A stretch of 64,000 nt of DNA from Pleodorina starrii (lineage: Eukaryota > Chlorophyta > Chlorophyceae > Chlamydomonadales > Volvocaceae). Shown here one piece after another: positions 47,831-57,125 of this stretch. Position 1 is the first letter of the stretch, and every line of letters starts with the position of its first letter. The stretch lies in the NCBI GenBank assembly GCA_030267565.1, contig BRXU01000019.1, forward strand, positions 980,501-1,044,500, read 5' to 3'. The notes beneath the pieces are model-generated. The model saw only the letters and a list, made by a program, of their open reading frames with translations. It was not told where the DNA came from and did not search any database. Made by a program: the position numbers and the translations under genes.

Positions 47831-49178
47831 GCCCGATGCGGCACCACCCAGCAGGCGCCACGGCGCCTCCTCCGCCACCGGCAGGGGGCCCGCCAAAGGT
47901 GGCGGGTGCTCGCTCCCCGCCGCTGCACCCGCCACCCAGGGCAGCCCGCCGGGACCGTCGTAGGGTCCACACGCCTCCTCATATCCCCAGGCGTCGGCCG
48001 GCGGGTCCTCTATCCGCCAGTCCACCCCGACCGAGGAAGCCCCCCCGGCCGACGGCCCGTAGGCGCGCCTCGCCTGCCAGGCGCGTATCCCCTCCTCTGG
48101 CGCCAGACCGCGTGGCCCTTGGCTCCAAGGGTGTGGCGCCAGCGGGGGCGCTCCCGCCGGCATCGAGGACGAGCGCCGCTGCAGCAGCGCGGCTGACGGC
48201 GGCGGCAGCCGCGGCGCTAGGGGTATGGTTGGCGGCTGGGGGGGATGCCGGCCGGCCCCCAGGACCGGGAAGCAGATCCTTCGCTGAGCGTCCCGGCTTG
48301 CGACCCCCGGCCGAGCTGCCTCGCCGGCGAGCGGCGGGGCGACCCGCGTCGGGCCATCCCCCGCCGCCGCCGGCGCCCACCCCGCCGGTGCTCCCACCGG
48401 TCCCGGCTTCCCGGGCAGCCCCCGCATCCATCGTTCGAACGCCTCCTCCCCCCCTCCGCCGCGGGCGCCGGGCCGAGCGCTCCGCCCGGATGCGCTGGCC
48501 CCTGCCGGGGTCGTTGCTGCCTCACACCAAGCCAATGCCAGCAACCCGCTGTGGGGAATGGGACGCCCACTTCCACTACTGTTACCATGCCCTGCAATCC
48601 TCATTACAGACCAAGCCCAGCTTTGCACTGCAACCGACCAAACCATCACCCCCACACCTACCTATATTCTGCCCCCCAGGCTTCCTCCCGTGATGTTGCG
48701 GATGGATCACTCCACAACCCCAAGTGGTGAAAACAACCCACAAGCTGCACAAACACACAACTAAGACTACGGTAGCACATAAACGATATTATTACAAACC
48801 AAAGTCCACTGGAGCCCTCAGCAACCGCTGACGTATAGTAGCTCATACCAGCACAAACAGGCAACGACACCTCCCCTCACCAGTCCCCCCCAGTGCACAC
48901 AAATCAAATCCAAACCCGCACCAGGCGCCAGACATGGTCACCCCAGCCGCCCTTTGTTCCCCCTTCTCACCCGCTATGCCCCCCCCCTGCAGCCCCATCA
49001 CCGCGGTTTCTTTCTTTAACCCCTGCGTTCCCTTCATTTGCATGCGCCTGCTCCTCCTCCCGCTGCTGCACCACCTGCTGCACCTAACGCACACCTGCTA
49101 CAGCTGTTAAGGCTACAGCTGCTGCTGCCGCCATTGCCGCTGCTGCTGCACCTACAGCTACAGCCGCTGCTGCTCCTA
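47831..49178. other. Repeat-island edge and panC 3' flank
   Basis: GC-rich, proline/arginine-coding low-complexity sequence to about 48500, then unique sequence. Minus-strand TGTAA at 48796-48792 and 48608-48604 are candidate panC poly(A) signals. CTG/CAG-rich simple sequence at about 49070-49190 overlaps the end of panC. Confidence 0.45.
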
Positions 49179-52100
49179 CTACTGCTGCTCCCCCTGGTTG
49201 TTGAGCACTGTGTTATCGATGAGGCGCACGGTGCCCTTGCCGTCCCTGGCGGGGAAGTGTGCCGCCACCGCCAGCAACACCGGCTGAGAGGTCAGGTCGG
49301 AGATGGGACCCAGGTTGAGAGCGTGGAGCAGCTGAGGAGGGGTGAGGTTGGGGGTTGGGGGTGGTGGCGGGGGTAGGGCGGGGTGGCGGGCGTGGTCGGA
49401 GGGGGAAGGGAAGGGATGGAGGGTGGGGGTATAAGGAAAATTTCGCAGCGGAGACGGAGACGGCGTTAGCGAACGGACCCAGAACCCAGCAATACTTACC
49501 GGGTGGGGGTCGGGAAGGAGGTCAGTTAGGAGAGGGGAGGGCAGCATGGGGGTAGGGTGGCGGGAAATGTGGCGGCGCCCGGGAGCTGGAGCCGCGCCCG
49601 GAAGGGCTGCACTGCTGCCTCCACACCCACCCGCCACACCCATCGAGAGGTCCAGACGGGGCCCTTCTGTCGCTCCCACCCAACCACAGCTTCCTCCCCT
49701 CCCCCACAGCAACATGCACGCTGCCTGCACGGCTGTCCCCTCATCCGCCCGCCCCCCCGGGAACAACTTCCACCTCCCAACGCAGTCCCTCCCTACCCAC
49801 CCCCCCTCACTTTCCCACACCTAGCCCGCCTCGGCTCGCCCGCCCCCCCCCCCCACCTCCACGTAGTCGACCTTGCCGCCCGCCTCCTCAATCAGCCCCC
49901 GCACATGGGCCGCCACCTCCTCAGGCTTCGACACGGCGCCCTCCTTCACCGCCCCCTCCGCCCAGGCCAGGCCCCGGGAAATGCACAGCGCGCGCTCCCG
50001 GGATTCGGCCGACAGACGGGCGTTGCGGCTGCGGGGCCGGGTTGGGGGCGGGGAGTGGGGAGGGGATCGTATAAGTGCAGTGGATAGCGGCAGTGGGCGG
50101 ACACACACACACACACACATACACACCCATTCCAGCAGCTGCCCACAAATGTGCGCTAACGATGCTTCCAACCCCCCTTTTGCCCCCCTCCACACACAGG
50201 TGCGCGGACACACCCCTAAAACGCCGCCCAGCCCAGCCCAGCGTCTCCAAGCTACACAAACCCCATTCTCTCTCCCCTCCCGCCCCCCCCCCCCGCAGGG
50301 CTTCTTGTTTCTTTCTTGCAAAATCACTCTTCAAACTCCCCACCACCACCACCACCACCACCACCACCACCACACACACATAGGCAACGTACTCTCCAAG
50401 CACACACGCCCCCCCACCCCCACCCCCCAACCCCACCCCACCCCCCTTCAACCACCTGCTCATGGCCAGTCCATCGGCCTCCCTGCAGATAGGCATCCCC
50501 ACCACCTCCACCGCGAAGTCCAGATCCCGCACCAGGCGGCAAATGACCCGCCACTGCTGGTAGTCCTTGCGACCAAACACCGCCACATCGGGCTCGCAGA
50601 TGTGGAAGAGCTTGGTCACCACGGTGCACACGCCGCGGAAAAAGTGGGGCCGGGAGCCGCCGCAGAGGGGCCGCTGCAGCCGCTCCACACTCACAAAGGT
50701 CTCGTGGGAGTCGGGGTGCTGCGTCTCGCGACCGACCACGTTGGAGCCCTCGCTGGCGCCGGGGACTGGCGGGGAGGGGGGGCAGGGGGGAGGGGGGTTA
50801 TCCACGTATAGGCCGGAGCCCGTGAACGGTAAAGTAGGGAGTAGGGAGGGGGGAGGGGAGGGGGAAGGAAAATTATATCGCAGGGGCAGGGAGGGAGGGA
50901 GCAGGGGGCTAGGAAGGCGAGGGAGATTTGAGGGAGATCTGAGTAAAGGGGGAGGAGTGAGAGGGAGGAGCCGTCCACCCGCTAGGGGAAGGGCCCGCCG
51001 CGCTTCCCCTGCCGCCTCCCCCCACCTCCCTCCCCCTCCCCCCTCCCCCCGGGTTGGCTCTCAATGCGACTAGCTGTGTACCAGTGGCCCACGTCATTCT
51101 CAAAACCCCTTCCCCCCCTCCGCCCCTCTCCACTGAGCGCAGGTGAGTCCACAATTTGTCGGGTTGTCTGGTCCGGGCGTTCGCGCCGTTCTTGTGCTGT
51201 CGCACGTTACTCATTCGTCCGGGTTGGCCTGGCGGCGACGCCGTCGCTGCGTTTCTTGTCTTGGTAAGATTACAGGTATGTTCGGTGTGTATTGCTGGGC
51301 CCCAGGTCCGTTCACCAACGCCGTCGCCGTCCCTTCGCTGCGGTATCTTCTTTCCCCCCCCCTCCCCCCCTCCCTCCATCCCTCCGTCCTGCGCCTGCTC
51401 ACCCGCCACGTACAGCGACTCGGGCTCGAACACCGCATGACACCCCGCAGCAGCCAGCTTGGCGCGGTCGTCAGCCTGAGGGATGACGTCAGGGGGGCAC
51501 AGGCGGTTGGGATCGGATGCGAACGGCGTGTGTGTACCGGTATGTGTGGTGGGGTGCGGCGTCGCGACGCAAGTTAGCCAGTCTGCCAGTCTGTCAGTCA
51601 GTCAGTCAGTCAGTCAGTCAGTCAGTCAGTCAGGCAGTCAGTCAGTCAGTCAGTCAGTCAGTCAGGGTCTACAGTCCGCTCCACGGCCCGGTGAGAGAGC
51701 TGCCTTAGCTTGGGGGAAGCGGAGGCGGGGGGCTGCAGAGGCGGGGGGCAGCAGAGGCGAGGCGAGGCGGCTCCACGACGGACGGTACCGTTGGGACGTG
51801 CGCTCACGCACCGGGTTCCGGGGGTAGACATCGAAGTCCTCGTGCGCCGCGAACTGGGTAGGGTTGACGTAGATGGACGCCACCACCACATCCGCACGTT
51901 CCCTGACAGTAACAGAACACACACATAGGCAGCGGGTCCAGGTCCGGGTCCGGGTCCAGGGGGGGATGGACATGTTAGTGGGGACAGCGCGTGCCGGTAT
52001 AGCCCATATGAGAGGGGAGGGGATGGTATGGGGGAAGAGGTGGCAGCGGCTTTCCGGCGGACACAGTTGTCTGGCGGCTAACCGAACTCGCACCCTTGCC

Positions 52101-53231
52101 CCCGGACGTGGTTTCGGAGCCGAAAGCGGGTTGCGAAGTGGACGAGCGGATTGCCGGCCTCTTCAGTTTTAGCAACTTCCTTCTCTGTTCGGCCTCACTC
52201 GTGATATGAAGGACGAGCACACAGGGGGATGGGACTAGCACACAGGGGGATGGGACTAGCACACAGGGGGATGGGACGAACACACAGGGGGATGGGACGA
52301 ACACACAGGGGGATGGGACGAGCACACAGAGGGATGGGACGAGGGCACAGTCGCGTGGTGTGGTCACACGTGACAGCACGTCCTCCCGCTGAGGGCCTCT
52401 CAAGGGGACCAGAGAGCGCTGAGGTCAGGACTCAGGAGTGGTCGCCCCTCGCCGGGGATGGCGCACTGCCGGACACAAAGGGGGGATTTGAAGAGTGAAT
52501 TTGCCCCACGGAGAGGGGGAGGAACCCCTCGCGGCCGCGATCACAGACCACAGAGGAGTGGACGGTGAGGAGACGGGAGGGGCAGAGACGGCCGGGAGGG
52601 GCAAAGAGGAAAAGAGGGGCAGGGAGGCGGAGCTTCCGCTGCCTCGCGTGTGGCACCCGCTCACTCACTTGGCGGCCTTCACCAGCGACAGGTGCCCCTC
52701 GTGCAGGTAGCCCTGAGGCGGGGCCGGGGATGGGGGCGGGCGGGCAGGGGCAGTATGGCGTTGGCTGACGGGAAGCGCAAAAGCGCCAATGTGGGTTGTG
52801 ATCGAGGCAGCCAAAGGCAAGCCGCGAGGCGGCCTAGGCACGGTGCGTCGAAGGTGGGCCAGGCCAGGAGGCAGGTGAGAGCCGAGGAGGGGTTCTGTTG
52901 GGCGGGAAGGTGGATGAACGGTGTGCTCTTGGGAAAGTGGAATGGGGAGAAGAATGTGAAGGGCCGGGGAGGTGAGTCGGGAGAGGCAAGGGTGGCGGTA
53001 CGGAGAAAGCGGGCAAGGGTGTGGGCTAGGGACCCGAGGGGCCGGCGAAGAGTTGGGAGGGAAACCGTGCGCGCTGGCCGAACCAGTGCGTGGATCTGGG
53101 GTCACACATTTGTAGCTCACCATCGTGGGGACGAGGGCCACCTTCCGGCCGCTTTTCTTCTGCTTCCGCACCCATGCGCGCATATCGGCCGCCGTCGTGA
53201 AGACGGGGAGCTCCTGTTCCTCGGTCGACAT
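49179..53231 (-). CDS. panC: Pantothenate synthetase (pantoate--beta-alanine ligase)
   Basis: ATP-dependent condensation of pantoate with beta-alanine, the last step of vitamin B5 synthesis. Exons: 53231-53121, 52712-52669, 51902-51812, 51475-51403, 50765-50456, 50028-49857, 49331-49179, giving 317 aa against 283 in E. coli; all phases agree. Motifs: [18 protein letters not shown] (nucleotidyltransferase HxGH, split by intron 1), [67 protein letters not shown] and a C-terminal RLIDN. The usual 32 or so N-terminal residues are present without a clear targeting peptide, suggesting a cytosolic enzyme as in plants. It is head-to-head with the DHHC gene. Several introns carry members of the dispersed intron modules. 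Confidence 0.95.
49436..49500 (+). repeat. Second intron module in panC intron 6
   Basis: TTTCGCAGCGGAGACGGAGA, then CGGCGTTAGCGAACGGACCC, then AGCAATACTTACC, antisense to panC. It shares order and spacing with 51262-51350 (inverted) and 54868-54929. Confidence 0.7.
50298..50342 (+). repeat. Shared module GGGCTTCTTGTTTC... in panC intron 5
   Basis: GGGCTTCTTGTTTCTTTCTT, then GCAAAATCAC, then TTCAAACTCCCCACCACC. A closely similar stretch lies at 54449-54497 in an intron of the neighbouring DHHC gene. Confidence 0.7.
50795..50820 (+). repeat. Intron-edge repeat motif, panC intron 4
   Basis: GGGGTTATCCACGTATAGGC plus CGGAGCC. In gene orientation (minus) it ends 29 nt before the exon starting at 50765. 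The CGGAGCC extension is shared with the copy at 251-277. Confidence 0.85.
51130..51350 (+). repeat. Copy of the palindromic element's end in panC intron 4
   Basis: CACTGAGCGCAGGTGAGTCC, then TTGTCGGGTTGTC, then TGGTAAGATTACAGGTATGT, then CCGTCCCTTCGCTGCGGTAT. The same segments occur in the same order at 18269-18416, the outer end of the gag palindrome. It includes the second module in inverted orientation. Confidence 0.75.
51596..51666 (+). repeat. (CAGT)n microsatellite in panC intron 3
   Basis: About 17 units of AGTC/CAGT with one interruption (CAGG). Confidence 0.95.
52205..52345 (+). repeat. About 21-bp minisatellite in panC intron 2
   Basis: Six to seven tandem copies of ACACAGGGGGATGGGACKAR, with no spacers. 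It is not a CRISPR. Confidence 0.92.
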
Positions 53232-53631
53232 GTTTATTAAATTAGGGCAAGGATTTGGTGTCCGCAAAGGTTTCTTGAATGGACCCAGATAATTTGTCAC
53301 AACTGCGGGCGTTGACGGCGTAAACCAAGTTGTCAGCCCAATTAAGTCAATTATAATGACACTGCGACAGATCCCAAAACACTGCAAACTTGTTTTACGC
53401 CCGATGCTAATTGATTAGGTCGCGAAAGCGAGTCGGTTTTCTGCCTTTGACAGTTGTGCTCCAGAACCATTTTTTCAGGGGCATTTCCTCTGTGTTTGAC
53501 GCTGTAAGGCACTTCATTTCTCTCGCGATGCATCAACTTTGGTATGTCCAATCAGTAAACGAAGCAAGCTATGAAAACTTCTCAAAATTTCGGACCTAGG
53601 GATCTTTCTGCTCGCTAGTTAGAGAGCAAAT
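53232..53631. promoter_or_regulatory. Divergent promoter region between panC and DHHC genes
   Basis: 400 bp between opposed ATGs, distinctly AT-rich, with no coding candidate. No TATA box was placed with confidence. Confidence 0.5.
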
Positions 53632-56600
53632 ATGGATCTATTCGTATTTGCGATCGGGTACTTTTCGGCGACTGCATTCTTCATCTTCATACTGCTCTTT
53701 GGAGAGTCGCCGGTCTTCAGACGCACGCCGGTGGCCGCGCTTCACTGGTTCGTGACGGTCGGCATCTGCAACGGCGCCGAGTGAGCTATTGGGACGGGAA
53801 TGGGAGGTGACGGTGCGCTGGGGAAGGACCACCTTTCCCCCGCCTGACAGCCATATGCCCTCTTACCCACGCGCAGCAACCCCGCGCACGCCCTCACACA
53901 TACCTCACTTCCGCCCCCCTCCCCCGCCCCCAGGTGGCTCGTTGCTCGTCTGTTCGGCTCCCGCGGCACCCGGGCTGTGAACCGGTGCTTCACCGCCTGC
54001 TGTGAGAGGCCCAACCCGGCGCTGCAGGCAGGAAGGGGTCGGAGGTGGTGGTGGGGGGGCGGGTCAGGGAGTGATAGCTCCTTTATAATACAATGAGTCA
54101 CTGCGGACGTTGTTGATCAAGCTGCTGCTGCTGGTGGGGGGGGAGGTCTGGCACGACCCGGGACGCAGATGAAGGGGAATGCCAGGACAGGAACGGGTGT
54201 GGGCCCGGGCGATGTGGACGGAGAGCGGGGGATGGGGACGTGACGTCTTGTGGTGAGGCCCTGGGTGGGGACCTGTCTGTCCAACCGCTGGGGGCTGGGG
54301 GTTCATCCAACCGTCTCTGCGCTCCGTTGCGGACGGGGGACGTGAGCCGCCGCCCTCCCGCCGTTCTTATTACCCTCCCTCCCTCCCTCACCCGCTCCGC
54401 TCCCTCAACCTCTCTTCGCTACGCTTCGTGTTCTTCCCCTCCACCGCCGGGCTTCTTGTTTCATTGTTGCAAATTCACCCCCCCTTCAAAACCCCCACCG
54501 CCGCCGCAGTGACTCATTGTTGTGTAAAGGAGCACATCACTCCCTGAACCCCCCCTCACCGCCCAGGAGTACCGAATGACGCAATGCACTTCCCCCGCGG
54601 CCCCCCTTCCCCCGCCCCCCTTTCCTCCTGCCTTCCTCCTCCTCCCGCCGCCGTCTCCAGTTGGCCTATGTGGTGCTGGTGGTCGGCGGGTTCGCCCTGT
54701 ACTGGACCAACCTCTTCTCGCTGCTGCCCAACCCCTGGGTGGACGAGGGACACATGTGGGTCGCAGCGCGGGGAGGACGTGCAGCAGGGGCAGCAGCAGG
54801 GGGAGGGGGAGGGGGAGGGAAGGGAAAGGGGGAAGGACAGCGGAGGGTGAGGGGAAGGGATGAAAGATGTACCGCAGCGATGGGACGGAGGCGCGACCTA
54901 GCCGCGCACGGACGCAGCAGTACTTCATGAGGGGACGGGCGACGGGGGAGAAGCCGGCGGGCGGGCGGGCGGGCGGGCGGGGAGGGGCAAGTTAAGAAGC
55001 AGCGCAGCGGAGTGCCCCGGAGCACTGAGACGACCAAACCCAACCCGACTAGCACACCCAGCTGGGCCATCATGGGGGCGAGGAAGTGATTCCCCACACC
55101 CCACACCCACTCACCCCACGTTCCCCCTTCTCGTCCTTGCCCCTCCCCCCCCCCCTCACGGGCCCCCGCCTATACCTGGATAACCCCCCCCCTCACGCCT
55201 CACCCCACCCCCCCTCCCTCCCCAGCTTGTCGGGCAGTGCCTCCGTGCTCACCAGCCTGGCTCTGTTCCTGGCCGCCAGCCTGTCGGACCCGGGCACCGT
55301 GAGCCCCTCCCCTCCTGGAGCCGCCCACCCCGCCCCCGCCCCCCAGCAGCTGGCTGCCTGGCACCTGCTGTACCCCCTGGATGGAGCCATCTTCCCGCCC
55401 AAGGACTGCCCCACATGCAGGATCAGCAGACCAGCCAGGTCCAAACACTGCCGGGTGTGCAACAGGTGGGGGTGGGTGTGGGTGGGAGGGGGGAGAGGGA
55501 GAGGGAGAGGGAGAGGGGGCGCATGGGGGGTGCGTGTATGTTGGTGTGCGACTTTGTTACCGCTAGTACCAGCTATTGCAGTGGGCCGGGAATGGGGTCC
55601 TGCCGGGAGGGCTGTGCGGATGGCGGTGTGGTGACCAGCGCGCGGCTCTCCGCGGCCTGCCCCCCACCACCACCCCGGGTCCCGGCCCCCACCCGTCCCC
55701 ACCCGCCCCTCCGCCGGCTAACCTGGCTCGCCGATCCGATCCTATCCAATCCAATCCAATCCAGGTGTGTGGCTCGCCACGACCACCACTGTCAGTGGAT
55801 CAACAACTGCGTCGGATTCAACAACATGAGAATCTTCCTGGCCTTCCTGACCGCGAATCTGGCCATGTGCGCGTACGGCACCGTACTGGCGTGCCTCATC
55901 CTGGGCGGCGAGATGGAGCGGCGGGGCATGTTTGCCGTACGGCTGATCAACTACCGCACCGGGCAGGTCAAACCCATGTGGCAGTTGCCGGGCAAGTGAG
56001 TGGCTGCCGGAGGGAGGGAGGGAGGGAGGGAGGGAGGGGACTGGATGAAAGTCCAAACCGCAGGCGGGGGGCGGACGGGGGGGTTGAGGGCGGAGGTGTG
56101 GAAGTGCGGGGGTGCGAGTGGGGTGTGGACAGGGCGCGAGTGCTGGGGTGGCTGCTTTAGCTGCTTTGGGGAGACGGGGGTAACAAAGGGTAACAGAGGA
56201 TGCTGCGTGCGGCTTCCGGTTGCCAAACTTTGCCGGCTGGGCGCGTGCGCGTGTCTCCGCACGCCGTTCTTGTGTCCTGCTCGCGTTTATTTCTCGCCCG
56301 CTCTGATACCGCATCGGGTTCCGGAGCAACGACCGCTGCGCCGCCCCGCCTCTCTCGAGGTTCTCCCATCCGCTTCTTCCGCTCCCGCACCCACCGTCCC
56401 CTCCCCCTTTCCCCTTACGGCCCCCTCGGCCCCCCTCGACCTCCCTCGACCCCCTCCCTCCCCCCCCCTCCCTTGCTGTCAGGTTGGTGGAGTGGCTGGT
56501 TGTGTTTTACCCGGTGGGCATGGCCCTGGCCCTCTTCATGGCAGTCGCCACACTGCTCATGGCCGCCTTCCTGTCGTACCAGATCTACCTGTTGGCCGTT

Positions 56601-57125
56601 GGTCGTACACAGTACGAGGTATTCAAATGGCGGGAGCTGCACCAACAGCTGACGGAGCAGGCGGAGGCGGAGGCAGCCGCCGCGGCAGCGGCCGCAGCAG
56701 GCGGAGGCGGAGGAGGTGGCGGCGCCGGTGGTGGGCTGCAGCAGCGAGGGGGCGGGTTATGGTCCCTGCTGGGGGGCCGGGGGCGGGGGGTGGAGGCGGC
56801 TGCTGCAACGCCGCAGGCCCGGGTTCGGGTCCGGGTGAAGGTGACACTGCCCCCCAACCTCTACCACCGGGGCTTCCTGGCCAATTTGTGGGAGGTGTTG
56901 GTTCCGGAGCTGCATCTGCAGCGGGCGAGGAGGGAGGTGGCCCGGGCGGGAGAGGGAGGGCAGGGAGGCAGCAGCCGGAGGCGGGGGGCGGGGGAGGTGT
57001 CGGGGGCGGAGGGGCCGAGTGGCGTGGGCGGGAGCGGGAGCGGGATGTCTGGGGGCGGGGACAGGGCGGCGGCGGCAGGCTCAGGCGCAGGCGGAGGTGG
57101 GAGTGACAGCAAGAAGGGGCGGTGA
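53632..57125 (+). CDS. ZDHHC4: DHHC palmitoyltransferase, ZDHHC4-like
   Basis: Integral-membrane S-acyltransferase attaching palmitate to cysteines. Exons: 53632-53780, 53934-54027, 54661-54755, 55226-55465, 55765-55995, 56483-57125, giving 483 aa. The N-terminal membrane segment [20 protein letters not shown] is followed by [15 protein letters not shown] and [11 protein letters not shown]. The Cys-rich domain [20 protein letters not shown] leads into [17 protein letters not shown] with DHHC at residues 199-202 intact. Two more membrane segments follow ([40 protein letters not shown]). The N-terminus starting MD-hydrophobic, the FP-K-C-xTC spacing and a C-terminal [18 protein letters not shown] (compare NIHSHGLRSNLQEIF as I recall) point to the ZDHHC4 branch. 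A Gly/Ala-rich insert precedes the C-terminus. Intron 2 uses a GC donor (CAG|GCAGG). Confidence 0.92.
54061..54550. mobile_element. MITE-like element in DHHC intron 2
   Basis: Imperfect inverted repeats of about 46 bp: GGGTCAGGGAGTGATAGCTC to CAATGAGTCACTGCGG (54061-54105), and the reverse complement with small differences at 54505-54550. Total length is about 490 bp and no protein is encoded. The right-hand part contains the module shared with panC intron 5. Confidence 0.65.
54449..54497 (+). repeat. Shared module GGGCTTCTTGTTTC... in DHHC intron 2
   Basis: GGGCTTCTTGTTTCATTGTT, then GCAAATTCACC, then TTCAAAACCCCCACC. It matches panC intron 5 at 50298-50342 and lies just inside the right inverted repeat of the MITE-like element. 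Confidence 0.7.
54868..54929 (+). repeat. Second intron module in DHHC intron 3
   Basis: TACCGCAGCGATGGGACGGA, then GGCGCGACC...GCGCACGGACG, then CAGCAGTACTTCATG. It lies in the 5' part of the intron, sense to the gene, and is followed near the 3' splice site by the edge motif at 55169. Confidence 0.7.
55169..55188 (+). repeat. Intron-edge repeat motif, DHHC intron 3
   Basis: GCCTATACCTGGATAACCCC, one mismatch from the consensus, ending 37 nt before the exon at 55226. Confidence 0.8.

Noticed and set aside
52205..52345. CRISPR-like regular repeats
   Set aside because: Units are contiguous, about 21 bp with no unique spacers, and lie in an intron of a eukaryotic gene.
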